Of a stretch of DNA of 64,000 nucleotides, positions 54,887 to 63,392 are shown piece by piece (positions within the stretch are counted from its first letter, which is position 1; every line of letters starts with the position of its first letter). A program made the position numbers and the translations under genes. Source of the stretch: Caecibacteroides pullorum (GTDB lineage Bacteria; Bacteroidota; Bacteroidia; Bacteroidales; Bacteroidaceae). The notes under the pieces were generated by a model. The model searched no databases, was not told the DNA's origin, and saw nothing but the letters and a program-made list of their open reading frames with translations. The DNA lies in contig NZ_JAAZTS010000002.1 of the NCBI RefSeq assembly GCF_019239235.1, forward strand, positions 186,001 to 250,000, in the 5' to 3' direction.

Positions 54887-55528
54887 ATGAAAACCGTCAA
54901 ATTGTTTTTTGTCAGCCTACTGCTGGCATTACCATTGCTGGGCCAGGCCCAACAGGAGTTGTTCAAGAAATACAGCGACAGGAAGAACGTGTCGTCTGTC
55001 TATATCTCCAAAGCCATGCTGGAGATGAACCCCAGCCTGTTCACGAAAGACATCTACATCGGCAAGGCGGCTTCGCAGCTGAACTCGGTGCAGATTGTCT
55101 CTACGATGGACAAAATGATCAAATCGGATTTGCTGAAAGACATCCGCGAACTGGTGAAGTCCTCACGCTACGAGTTGCTGATGAAGCAGAAGGGCACGGT
55201 GTCTTCCTCCGAGTTCTACGTCAGCCGCAAGGGCGACAAGGTGAAGGAGCTGATAATGGTAACCAACGGGGCCACCTCGCTGAAGTTCGTTTACCTGGAA
55301 GGGGAGATGACGACCAAGGACGTGCAGAACATCCTGCTCTACCAGAATACCAGTGGATACGTCACTCCTTCCCGAGGCTATCGCTTGGAAGACTTGCAGG
55401 CCATGGGTATTCAGGGGTCTCATATCGACTTGAAGAATCTGGAGCGTGCGTTCAGCTCCGACGAATGGAAGAAATTCATTGAGGACATGAAGAAGCTGGG
55501 CGACAACATGAAGTCGCTTCAGGATTAA
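54887..55528 (+). CDS. DUF4252 secreted protein, 213 aa
   Basis: Begins with signal peptide MKTVKLFFVSLLLALPLLGQ (cleavage near GQAQQ). The mature part shows DUF4252 features: ELFKKYSDRKNVSSVYISKA, MLEMNPSLFTKDIYIGKAAS and YELLMKQKGTVSSSEFYVSR. DUF4252 proteins are exported Bacteroidetes proteins of unknown function and often occur with ECF sigma operons. It follows the anti-sigma gene by 15 bp. Confidence 0.85.
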   Translation: MKTVKLFFVSLLLALPLLGQAQQELFKKYSDRKNVSSVYISKAMLEMNPSLFTKDIYIGKAASQLNSVQIVSTMDKMIKSDLLKDIRELVKSSRYELLMKQKGTVSSSEFYVSRKGDKVKELIMVTNGATSLKFVYLEGEMTTKDVQNILLYQNTSGYVTPSRGYRLEDLQAMGIQGSHIDLKNLERAFSSDEWKKFIEDMKKLGDNMKSLQD

Positions 55529-55555
55529 ATGGATCCGGCAACAGTCCGGCGTTTT

Positions 55556-56443
55556 TTACGTCCGCTGATACTCCTGCGGCGTCATACCCGTCATCCGTTT
55601 GAAGAACTTGCTGAAGAACGAAGGGTTGGGGAAGTGCAACTCGTCGGCTATCTGATAGGTGAGCAGGTCGCTGTGCTTCAGCAGTACTTTGGCTTCGAGG
55701 ATGACGGCTTGGTTGACCCACTCCACGACGGTGCGTCCGCTGACGTCGCGGATGACGGAACTCAGGTAGCGGGGCGACAGGCAGAGGCGGTCGGCGTAGA
55801 AGGCTGTGGTGCGCTGTGTCTTGCAGTGCTCGTTGACCAGCGTGATGAAACGTCGGAACAGTTCTTCCTGACGTGACGGACGAAGCTGTTCGTCGCGGTG
55901 GTTGTCGGCCTGCAGGTAGTGGAAGTGGTAGAACAGCGATGTGACCAGATGGCGTACTGCTTCACGCCGGTAGGGATGCAGATGGACGGCATCCCATATC
56001 AGCGAGAAATAGGCACCTGTCCGTTGCCATTCTTCCAGATTGTCGCTCATGCAGAAGGCTTGTCCTGTATATTGGTCTGTCAGGACGACGTGCTGGGGCG
56101 TAGGAATGAAGTTGCTGTCCACAGCAAGCACTTGGAAGTCGAACTCGTCGTCGAATTCGAGGAACTCCAGGAGAGAGTCCGGCGGGATGATACCGAAGGC
56201 GTGTTCTCCCAGTGTGTGCTCGATGAGGTTGACCGAAGTACGTGCCTTGCCCTGCTTCACGTGGAATATCCGAACTTCCTTGGCCCGATAGGGCTGGCCG
56301 GTCTTGAAGAGGCGGTTGTTCATGCCGCACATGCTGCTCACAATGACCATTTCGCGGTTGATGAAGGCGTAGTCGTTGTTGGCGGCTACACCGATTCCGT
56401 TCAGAAAGTCGAGTGTCAGGTGGATGGGTTTCTGGTGTTCCAT
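55556..56443 (-). CDS. AraC-family transcriptional regulator, 295 aa
   Basis: C-terminal AraC HTH pair, about residues 190-295: ADRLCLSPRYLSSVIRDVSG, HSDLLTYQIADELHFPNPSF and FSKFFKRMTGMTPQEYQRT. The N-terminal cupin-like region (residues 50-130, VRIFHVKQGKARTSVNLIEH) probably senses a ligand. It is divergent from the TolC gene of the exporter, whose promoter lies in the 180-bp shared region, so it most likely regulates that operon. Confidence 0.9.
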   Translation of the reverse strand: MEHQKPIHLTLDFLNGIGVAANNDYAFINREMVIVSSMCGMNNRLFKTGQPYRAKEVRIFHVKQGKARTSVNLIEHTLGEHAFGIIPPDSLLEFLEFDDEFDFQVLAVDSNFIPTPQHVVLTDQYTGQAFCMSDNLEEWQRTGAYFSLIWDAVHLHPYRREAVRHLVTSLFYHFHYLQADNHRDEQLRPSRQEELFRRFITLVNEHCKTQRTTAFYADRLCLSPRYLSSVIRDVSGRTVVEWVNQAVILEAKVLLKHSDLLTYQIADELHFPNPSFFSKFFKRMTGMTPQEYQRT

Positions 56444-56584
56444 GATGCTTTCGTTTGATAATGATGACGCAAATATGCGGATAAAAACAGAAAAAGGGGA
56501 ATGTTGGCGGACATTTCTACCGAAAATCGTACAAATGGGACAGAGATACTGCGCGAAAGAATGTATATCTGTCCCGTTTCCTTT

Positions 56585-56592
56585 TATCTTTG
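56585..56592 (+). promoter_or_regulatory. Promoter -7 box for the efflux operon
   Basis: TATCTTTG matches TAnnTTTG, 33 bp before the tolC-like ATG at 56626. The divergent AraC gene lies upstream. Confidence 0.65.
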
Positions 56593-56625
56593 CAACATGA
56601 TTGGTTCACTTAACTCTTGTTGCTT

Positions 56626-57888
56626 ATGAAAAGAAACAGATTGCTCCTCTCTTTATTATTGTCTGCCCTGTGCCTGCCGCCGCTTCGTGCGCAGCTCTCG
56701 CTGGAAGAATGCCGCCACCAGGCACGCGACAATTATCCCCTCATCCGCCAATATGGCTTGATTGAGCAGGCTGCGCAGTACGATGTGGCCAATGTCGCCA
56801 AAGCTTATCTGCCTCAGGTCAGCCTCTCGGCCAAGGCGTCCTATCAGAGCGATGTGACCAAACTGCCTTTCGAGTTGCCGGGCATCGACATCAACTTCAT
56901 GCCCCGCGACCAGTATCAGGTAACGCTGCAGGTGCAGCAGTCTGTGTGGGACGGCGGCGAGACGAAATGGCGCAAACAGCTGGTGCGTGCCGGAGCCGAG
57001 GTCAATACGGAGAAACTGAACGTGGACCTCTATGCGTTGGACGAGCGGGTGAACCAGCTCTACTTCGGCATTCTGCTGCTGGACGAACAGCTGGAGCAGA
57101 ACCGCCTGTTGCAGGACAACCTGGAACGGACGCACCGCACGGTGAGCGCCTGCGTGGACAACGGCACGGCCAACCGCAGTGACCTAGATGAGGTAGCCGT
57201 GGAACAGCTCAGTACCCGTCAGCAGCGTGTAGCGATGGAGGCTTCGCGCCGTGCCTATGCCGACATGCTCCTGCTCTATCTGGGCCGCCCGTCCGAAGAA
57301 GAGCTGAAGCTGGAGAAACCGGCCGCCGATGAACCGGAAGGCGGGGAGAACCGTCGTCCTGAGCTGCGATGGTATGACGCGCAGACAGCCCGGCTCACAG
57401 CGCAGGACGCTTCGCTTCGTACGGGCTATATGCCCCGGTTGGGCCTCTTCGTACAAGGCGGATACGGAAACCCTGGCTTGAACATGCTGGAGGACAAGTT
57501 CAAGGCTTACTACGTGGCGGGCGTAAGCCTGTCGTGGAACCTGGGACGGCTCTACACATTGAAGAACGACCGTCGCCTGATAGAGAATAGCCGCCGGAAA
57601 CTGGAGACGGTACGCAGTACCTTCCTCTTCAACACGGGGCTGGAGGCTACCCGTCAGGAAGCTGATGTGCGTGCCCTGCGACGTCAGATGGAGGACGACG
57701 ACGAAATCATCCGCCTGCGTACCCGCATCCGTCAGGCTTCGGAAGCCAAGCTGCAAAGCGGCACATATACGGTGAACGATCTCCTGCGCGACATCACCGC
57801 CGAGAGCCTGGCCCGCCAGCAGAAAGCCATCCACGAGATACAGTGGCTGATGAGGCTGTACGACTGGAGGCACACGCTGAATAATTGA
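56626..57888 (+). CDS. TolC-family outer membrane efflux protein, 420 aa
   Basis: Start MKRNRLLLSLLLSALCLPPL at 56626 gives a signal peptide; the ATG at 56617 adds three codons. Two OEP repeats follow: LSLEECRHQARDNYPLIRQY with DVANVAKAYLPQVSLSAKAS, and TGYMPRLGLFVQGGYGNPGL with GVSLSWNLGRLYTLKNDRRL. It forms the outer-membrane channel of the exporter encoded by the four genes that follow. Length is slightly short but complete. Confidence 0.9.
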   Translation: MKRNRLLLSLLLSALCLPPLRAQLSLEECRHQARDNYPLIRQYGLIEQAAQYDVANVAKAYLPQVSLSAKASYQSDVTKLPFELPGIDINFMPRDQYQVTLQVQQSVWDGGETKWRKQLVRAGAEVNTEKLNVDLYALDERVNQLYFGILLLDEQLEQNRLLQDNLERTHRTVSACVDNGTANRSDLDEVAVEQLSTRQQRVAMEASRRAYADMLLLYLGRPSEEELKLEKPAADEPEGGENRRPELRWYDAQTARLTAQDASLRTGYMPRLGLFVQGGYGNPGLNMLEDKFKAYYVAGVSLSWNLGRLYTLKNDRRLIENSRRKLETVRSTFLFNTGLEATRQEADVRALRRQMEDDDEIIRLRTRIRQASEAKLQSGTYTVNDLLRDITAESLARQQKAIHEIQWLMRLYDWRHTLNN

Positions 57889-57955
57889 GAGTTGAAAATT
57901 GAGAATGGAGAATTAATTGTTCGTCATTTACCATTAATCATTAATCATTTACCAT
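57886..57955. repeat. ATTCTCAATT-family repeat between tolC-like and hlyD-like genes
   Basis: The gap reads GTTGAAAATTGAGAATGG, then GAGAATTAATT and ATTAATCATTAATCATTTAC-type units. Same family as 41640-41670 and 49415-49450. Confidence 0.5.
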
Positions 57956-57959
57956 GCAT

Positions 57960-58862
57960 ATGAGATTCTTTACAACAACTTTTCTTCTTCTGACTTTGGC
58001 CGCCTGTTCGGGTGGCGGTGACAGCTACGACGCCACGGGGACTTTCGAGACGACCGAGGTCGTTGTGTCTGCCGAGGCTTCGGGCAAACTTCTTCGCATG
58101 GACGTGGAGGAGGGCATGAAGCTGGAAGCCGGTCAGGCGGTGGGACAGGTGGACACCGTGCAGCTCTACCTCAAGAAACTGCAGTTGGAGGCCAGCGCGC
58201 GTTCCGTATCGGACCAGCGCCCTGACATCCGCAAGCAGATAGCCGCCACGCAGGAACAGATTTGTCAGGCCGAACGTGAGCGCGACCGCGTGAAGCGTCT
58301 GCTGGTGGCCGATGCGGCCAACCGTAAGCAGTTGGACGACGCCGAGTCGCTGCTCCAGGTGCTGCGCAAGCAGCTGGCGGCGCAGAACTCTTCCTTGCAG
58401 AACAGCGACCGCAGCCTGTCGTGGCAGTCGTCGTCCGTCGATATCCAGGTGGCGCAGGTGGACGACCAGCTGGCCAAGTGCCGTGTCTGTGCCCCCGTGG
58501 CTGGAACCATCCTGGCGCAGTATGCCGAGGCGGGCGAGTTCGTGGTACCCGGCACACCGCTCTTTCGGCTGGGCGACATGGAACGGATGTACCTGCGTGC
58601 CTATGTCACCGGCGAGCAGTTGGCCGAAGTCCGGCTGGGGCAGACGGTGACCGTCGTAGCCGACTACGGTGGCGGGCAGCAGCGTGAATACGAGGGGCAG
58701 GTGACGTGGATTTCGGATACCTCGGAGTTTACGCCCAAGAACATCCTGACGCGTGACGAACGGGCCAATTTGGTCTATGCCGTCAAGGTGGCCGTGCGTA
58801 ACGACGGCGGGCTGAAGATAGGCATGTACGGCGGCTTGCGTTTTTCTTCAGTTGGAAAATGA
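57960..58862 (+). CDS. HlyD-type membrane fusion lipoprotein, 300 aa
   Basis: Start MRFFTTTFLLLTLAACSGGG at 57960 includes a lipobox (LAAC), so it is lipid-anchored. Biotinyl-like part VVVSAEASGKLLRMDVEEGM, a helical hairpin (about residues 75-160) with KQIAATQEQICQAERERDRV, then CAPVAGTILAQYAEAGEFVV and a beta barrel ending KVAVRNDGGLKIGMYGGL. It links the ABC membrane proteins to the TolC channel. It resembles YbhG-type adaptors. The last codons overlap the first unit of a 22-bp array. Confidence 0.9.
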   Translation: MRFFTTTFLLLTLAACSGGGDSYDATGTFETTEVVVSAEASGKLLRMDVEEGMKLEAGQAVGQVDTVQLYLKKLQLEASARSVSDQRPDIRKQIAATQEQICQAERERDRVKRLLVADAANRKQLDDAESLLQVLRKQLAAQNSSLQNSDRSLSWQSSSVDIQVAQVDDQLAKCRVCAPVAGTILAQYAEAGEFVVPGTPLFRLGDMERMYLRAYVTGEQLAEVRLGQTVTVVADYGGGQQREYEGQVTWISDTSEFTPKNILTRDERANLVYAVKVAVRNDGGLKIGMYGGLRFSSVGK

Positions 58863-58921
58863 TTTTTCCCTAACTGGAGAAATATATTTCTCTGACTGGA
58901 TAAAAAATCTTTCTACAGACA
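58834..58921. repeat. Tandem array, 22-bp period, 3 units, entering the CDS
   Basis: CAGTTGG, TAACTGG and TGACTGG recur every 22 bp, ending at 58855, 58877 and 58899. The first unit lies in the last codons of the hlyD-like gene. Units resemble TTTCCCTAACTGGAGAAA, with partial dyad symmetry. Confidence 0.65.
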
Positions 58922-58924
58922 TCG

Positions 58925-60382
58925 ATGGAATATATACTGACAGCAGACAGACTGACAAAGAGCTACGGCACGGTAAAAGCGCTGGACGGCGTGTCGTTCG
59001 CGGTGCGTTGCGGTGAGATCTTCGGGCTCATCGGTCCCGACGGGGCGGGGAAGACCACCCTGTTCCGCCTCCTGACCACCCTGCTCCGTCCGGACAGCGG
59101 ACGGGCCGTGGTGGCGGGCTTCGACGTGGAGCGGCAGTACAAAGAGATACGCCGCCGCGTGGGCTACATGCCCGGCCATTTCTCGCTCTACCCGGACCTG
59201 ACGGTGGAGGAGAACCTACAGTTCTTCGCCACTGTCTTCGGTACCTCCATCCGCGAGAACTACGACCTAGTGCGCGATATCTACAGCCAGATAGAACCCT
59301 TCCGCACGCGCCGTGCCGGTGCCCTCTCGGGCGGCATGAAGCAGAAGCTGGCCTTGAGCTGTGCCCTCATCCACAAGCCCGAGGTGCTGTTCCTAGACGA
59401 ACCCACCACGGGTGTGGATCCTGTGTCACGTCGGGAACTGTGGGACATGCTCCGCCGCCTGAAGGAGCAGGGCATCACCATCGTTGTCTCCACCCCCATC
59501 GTGGATGAGGCGCGGCAGTGCGACCGTATCGCTTTCCTTAATCGGGGACAGGTGAACGGCATTGATACGCCAGACTGCATCCTGACGCGCTTTGCCGACA
59601 TTCTCTGTCCGCCGGGCCTCAGTCACGACGAGACTCGGCATGCCGACCGTCCGGTTATCGAGGTGGAGGGACTGACGAAGCAGTTCGGCTCGTTCGTGGC
59701 CGTGGACCACATCTCGTTCAATGTGGGGCGGGGCGAAATCTTCGGTTTCCTGGGTGCCAACGGGGCGGGGAAGACCACCGCCATGCGCATGCTCACGGGC
59801 CTGAGCCGACCTACGGGCGGACGAGCCGCAGTGGCCGGTTTCGACGTGGAGAGGCAGCCCGAAGAGGTGAAGCGCCACATCGGCTACATGAGTCAGAAGT
59901 TCTCGCTCTACGAAGACCTGAAAGTGTGGGAGAACATCCGCCTCTTTGCAGGCATTTACGGCGTGAAGGAGGCCGATATCGCTCCGCGCACCAACGAGGT
60001 GCTGCGACGCATCGGGCTGGAGGCGGAGCGCAACACGCGCGTGGGCAGCTTGCCCCTGGGCTGGAAACAGAAGCTAGCCTTCTCCGTGTCCGTCTTCCAC
60101 GAGCCGGAGATTGTCTTCCTGGATGAGCCGACGGGTGGGGTGGACCCCGCCACGCGCCGCCAGTTCTGGGAGCTCATCTACCAGGCGGCCGACCGCGGCA
60201 TCACGGTCTTCGTCACCACTCACTTCATGGACGAGGCGGAGTATTGCGACCGCATTTCCATCATGGTGGACGGGCGAATCCGCGCCCTCGATTCGCCCGA
60301 CGGACTGAAACGCACCTTCCACGCCGCCACGATGGACGAAGTGTTCCGGCGGCTGGCGCGCGAGGCGGAGCGGACGACGTGA
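58925..60382 (+). CDS. Fused double ABC ATPase of the exporter, 485 aa
   Basis: Two nucleotide-binding domains in one chain. First: Walker A GPDGAGKTT (near residue 39), signature LSGGMKQKLALS, Walker B VLFLDEPTTGVDP. Second: Walker A GANGAGKTT (near 280), signature-like LPLGWKQKLAFSVSVFH, Walker B IVFLDEPTGGVDP. The altered second signature is shared with YbhF-type proteins, to my knowledge, so it is not a local defect. It drives the two permeases encoded next. Confidence 0.92.
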   Translation: MEYILTADRLTKSYGTVKALDGVSFAVRCGEIFGLIGPDGAGKTTLFRLLTTLLRPDSGRAVVAGFDVERQYKEIRRRVGYMPGHFSLYPDLTVEENLQFFATVFGTSIRENYDLVRDIYSQIEPFRTRRAGALSGGMKQKLALSCALIHKPEVLFLDEPTTGVDPVSRRELWDMLRRLKEQGITIVVSTPIVDEARQCDRIAFLNRGQVNGIDTPDCILTRFADILCPPGLSHDETRHADRPVIEVEGLTKQFGSFVAVDHISFNVGRGEIFGFLGANGAGKTTAMRMLTGLSRPTGGRAAVAGFDVERQPEEVKRHIGYMSQKFSLYEDLKVWENIRLFAGIYGVKEADIAPRTNEVLRRIGLEAERNTRVGSLPLGWKQKLAFSVSVFHEPEIVFLDEPTGGVDPATRRQFWELIYQAADRGITVFVTTHFMDEAEYCDRISIMVDGRIRALDSPDGLKRTFHAATMDEVFRRLAREAERTT

Positions 60383-60456
60383 AACGATGCGATATGTAAG
60401 ACTATCGGCCTGTAATTCCCCTTAACTCCTTCTAACTTCTTTAACTTCTGATAGAA

Positions 60457-61560
60457 ATGAAACAGTTCCTCATATTTGCCGGCAAGGAATTCCGCCACAT
60501 CTTCCGCGACCGCAGGACGATGCTCATCCTGCTCGTGATGCCCGTGGTGCAGATCATCCTGTTCGGCTTCGCCATCACCACCGAGGTGCAGAACGTACGC
60601 ATGGCCGTACTCGACCCTTCGGACGACGTGCTGACGCGGCGCATCGTCGAGCGGCTGGACGCTTCGGAGTACTTCACCCTGACGGCCCGCTTCCACACGC
60701 CGCAGGAGATGGACGAGGCCTTCCGCCGTTCGCAGGTGGACATGGCCGTGGTCTTCAGCCCCGGTTTTGCCGACGGAGTCTACACCGGCGATGCCGCCGT
60801 CCAGCTGGTCTGCGACGCCACCGACCCCAATACGGCCACCATGCAGACCAGCTACGCCACGGGCATCATCACCGCCGCCACCGGCGAACTGCTGCCTGCC
60901 GGGGTGCGCGCCCCCCAATTGCGGCCCAAAGTGAAGCTGCTTTACAATCCGCAGATGAAGAGCGTCTACAACTTCGTGCCCGGCGTCATGGGGCTCATCC
61001 TGATGCTGATTTGTGCCATGATGACGTCTGTCTCCATCGTCCGCGAAAAGGAGATGGGCACAATGGAAGTGCTGCTCGTCTCGCCCGTTCGGCCCATCTT
61101 CATCATCCTGTCCAAGACCGTGCCCTACTTCGTGCTTTCGTTCGTCAATCTCACGACCATTCTCCTGCTGTCCGTCTACGTGCTCCACGTGCCCGTGGCG
61201 GGCAGCCTGCCGTGGCTCGTGGCCGTGTCGCTGCTTTTCATCTTCGTGTCGCTCTCGCTGGGTCTGCTCATCTCCACCCTGACGCAGACGCAGGTGGCCG
61301 CCATGCTGGCCTCGGGACTGGTGCTGATGATGCCCACCATGCTCCTGTCCGGCATGATTTTCCCGGTGGAGAGCATGCCTTGGGTGCTTCAGGGCATTTC
61401 GGCGGCCATTCCGGCGCGGTGGTACATCCAGGCCGTGCGCAAGCTGATGATACAGGGCGTCGACGTGGTGAATGTGCTCACCGAGGTGGGCGTGTTGCTG
61501 GGCATGGCGGTAGTGCTGGTCACGGTCAGCCTCAAAAAGTTCAAGAACCGGTTAGAATGA
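60457..61560 (+). CDS. ABC-2 type permease of the exporter, 367 aa
   Basis: N-terminal cytoplasmic helix and one membrane segment (TMLILLVMPVVQIILFGFAI), a large periplasmic domain (about residues 45-170), then five membrane segments including FVPGVMGLILMLICAMMTSV and VLSFVNLTTILLLSVYVLHV. VREKEMGTMEVLLVSPVRPI is the ABC-2 coupling motif. It matches YbhS/YbhR-type permeases; the next gene encodes a partner. Confidence 0.9.
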   Translation: MKQFLIFAGKEFRHIFRDRRTMLILLVMPVVQIILFGFAITTEVQNVRMAVLDPSDDVLTRRIVERLDASEYFTLTARFHTPQEMDEAFRRSQVDMAVVFSPGFADGVYTGDAAVQLVCDATDPNTATMQTSYATGIITAATGELLPAGVRAPQLRPKVKLLYNPQMKSVYNFVPGVMGLILMLICAMMTSVSIVREKEMGTMEVLLVSPVRPIFIILSKTVPYFVLSFVNLTTILLLSVYVLHVPVAGSLPWLVAVSLLFIFVSLSLGLLISTLTQTQVAAMLASGLVLMMPTMLLSGMIFPVESMPWVLQGISAAIPARWYIQAVRKLMIQGVDVVNVLTEVGVLLGMAVVLVTVSLKKFKNRLE

Positions 61561-61567
61561 AAGTCGT

Positions 61568-62683
61568 ATGATAAAGTATCTGATAGAAAAAGAATTCAAG
61601 CAGCTCTTCAGGAATCCGTTCATCCCGAAACTCATCCTGCTGTTCCCCTGTATGATTATGATTCTGATGCCATGGGCGGCCAGCCTGGAAATCAAGAACA
61701 TCCGGCTGGACATTGTAGACGGCGACCACAGCCCCCTGTCGCGGCGGCTGGTGGAGAAGGTGGCGGCATCGGACTACTTCCGTGTGTCGGCCTTTCCTGC
61801 AACTTACGATGAGGCCCTGCGGCATGTGGAGGCGGGTTCGGCCGATATTGTGCTGGAGATTCCGCGCGATTTCGAGAAGGACTGGATGCGTGGCGGAGCG
61901 CCCCGTGTACTGGTGGCTGCCAATGCGGTGAACGGTACGAAGGGTGGTATGGGCAGTTCCTATCTGTCGTCCATCATCTCGGACTACGCCCGCAGCCTGT
62001 CCGCTACTGAAGGACGTTCCATGGCGTCCGCCTTCAGGCTGCCGCAGGTGTCGGTGCAGACGCTGAACCTCTACAACCCGCGGCTCAACTACAAACTCTT
62101 CATGGTTCCGGCTCTGATGGTGATGTTGCTCACCCTTATCTGTGGTGCCCTTCCAGCCTTGAACGTGGTGGGCGAGAAGGAGGCGGGAACCATCGAGCAG
62201 ATTAACGTGACGCCTGTGCGCAAGTTCACCTTCATCTGTGCCAAGTTGGTGCCCTACTGGCTGACGGGACTGGTGGTGCTCACCATTGCCTTTGTGCTGG
62301 CGTGGCTGCTCTACGGCATTCTGCCTGCGGGCCATTTCGTGACGCTCTATTTCTTTGCAATCATCTTCCTGCTGCTCGTGTCGGGTTTCGGGCTGGTGGT
62401 GTCCAATTATTCGTCCACGCTCCAGCAGGCCATGTTCGTCATGTTCTTCTTCATGCTGATTCTGGTACTGATGAGCGGTCTGTTCACCCCCATCCACAGC
62501 ATGCCCCGCTGGGCGCAGGCCCTTACCTACGCCAATCCGTTGCGCTACTTCGTGGAGGTGATGCGTACCGTCTACCTGCGTGGAGGCGGTGTGGCCGACC
62601 TGCTTCCTCAGCTGGGTATGCTGCTGCTCTTTGCCGCAGGTTTCAATCTGTGGGCGGTGAAGAGTTACCGCAAGAGCGGTTGA
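61568..62683 (+). CDS. Second ABC-2 type permease of the exporter, 371 aa
   Basis: Same fold as the preceding permease: MIKYLIEKEFKQLFRNPFIP then a first membrane segment, a periplasmic domain, and later segments FMVPALMVMLLTLICGALPA and YFFAIIFLLLVSGFGLVVSN. The coupling motif is VGEKEAGTIEQINVTPVRKF. It starts 8 bp after the previous stop. The two probably form a heterodimer with the double ATPase. Confidence 0.9.
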   Translation: MIKYLIEKEFKQLFRNPFIPKLILLFPCMIMILMPWAASLEIKNIRLDIVDGDHSPLSRRLVEKVAASDYFRVSAFPATYDEALRHVEAGSADIVLEIPRDFEKDWMRGGAPRVLVAANAVNGTKGGMGSSYLSSIISDYARSLSATEGRSMASAFRLPQVSVQTLNLYNPRLNYKLFMVPALMVMLLTLICGALPALNVVGEKEAGTIEQINVTPVRKFTFICAKLVPYWLTGLVVLTIAFVLAWLLYGILPAGHFVTLYFFAIIFLLLVSGFGLVVSNYSSTLQQAMFVMFFFMLILVLMSGLFTPIHSMPRWAQALTYANPLRYFVEVMRTVYLRGGGVADLLPQLGMLLLFAAGFNLWAVKSYRKSG

Positions 62684-62693
62684 GTGCCTGTTT

Positions 62694-62816
62694 GCAGAGA
62701 GAAACGGGCACGAAAGGTCTGGTTTCTGGGGATGATATCCGTTTCCTCTATATGGAAACACCCGTTCCCTGTACAAGGAAACGCTCGTTCCCCTCTGAGG
62801 GAACGGGTACATCCAT
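62694..62816. repeat. Tandem hairpin array, 23-bp period, 3 units
   Basis: GGAA recurs at 62754, 62777 and 62800, every 23 bp. Each unit is a small hairpin: CGTTTCC with GGAAAC, CGTTCCC with AGGAAACG, and CGTTCCC with GGGAACG. It lies directly 3' of the last permease gene and could end the operon, but no T-run follows. Confidence 0.75.
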
Positions 62817-62822
62817 ACGAAT

Positions 62823-63299
62823 TTATGCCGGACTGACGAGCTTGAAGCGGATGCGCCAACGCTTCTCCGCTTCGTCCCAGTCGTGGCTGATGATGCGGAA
62901 GGTACCGATTTCTGCCGTGTTGGCCACGTGCGTACCGATGCAGAGGCATTCGTCGTAGTCGCCTACCTTGACGATGCGCACCGTCTGCGAGGCGTCGTCG
63001 GGCAGGCGTTTCAGGTCGAAGCGTCCGCGCGCCTCCTCCTGCGTGATGAATTCCGTGGTGACGTCCAGGTGTCGGCCGATGACCTCGTTCACGGCCTCCT
63101 CCAGCCGCCTGGCGTCCTCTTCCGTCGGCTGCTGTTCCAGTCGGTAGTCCAGTTTGCTCTTCTTCCGTTCGATGTGTGCCGCAATCGACCTTCCGCACCC
63201 GAAAAGGCGTATCATGGTCTGGTTGATGATGTGTTCGCAGGTGTGCATAGGCGGGTATTCCTGCTTGTTGTGCTCGTTGAGCGTGGGTTGCTGTTCCAT
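62823..63299 (-). CDS. AlaX-like alanyl-tRNA editing protein, 158 aa
   Basis: Stand-alone tRNA-editing domain that hydrolyses mis-charged tRNA(Ala). Zinc motifs HTCEHIINQTMIRLFG (HxxxH) and CLCIGTHVANTAEIGTFRII (CxxxH) are present with KWRWRIRFKLV-like beta strands at the end. Start MEQQPTLNEHNKQEYPPMHT at 63299 is preferred; an upstream ATG at 63332 adds a basic stretch. Length suits the short AlaX-S type. It is convergent with the exporter genes. Confidence 0.85.
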   Translation of the reverse strand: MEQQPTLNEHNKQEYPPMHTCEHIINQTMIRLFGCGRSIAAHIERKKSKLDYRLEQQPTEEDARRLEEAVNEVIGRHLDVTTEFITQEEARGRFDLKRLPDDASQTVRIVKVGDYDECLCIGTHVANTAEIGTFRIISHDWDEAEKRWRIRFKLVSPA

Positions 63300-63334
63300 A
63301 TTGAAAAGTATTTTGTTGGTTTTATTTTTCATAA

Positions 63335-63375
63335 AGAACCCCCATTCTCTGCAGACAAAGAATGAGGGTACTCTT
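63335..63375 (-). terminator. Hairpin 3' of the DUF3332 gene
   Basis: CATTCT and AGAATG form a stem flanked by CCCC and GAGGG (about 63341-63368). It follows the DUF3332 stop on the minus strand by about 25 bp and precedes the AlaX gene, so it probably ends that transcript. Confidence 0.5.
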
Positions 63376-63392
63376 CTACTTTCTATAGTCGT

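Noticed and set aside
58925..60382. Degenerate second ABC signature as a sign of decay
   Set aside because: To my knowledge the LPLG-type second signature is normal in YbhF-like fused ATPases, and both Walker motifs are intact.
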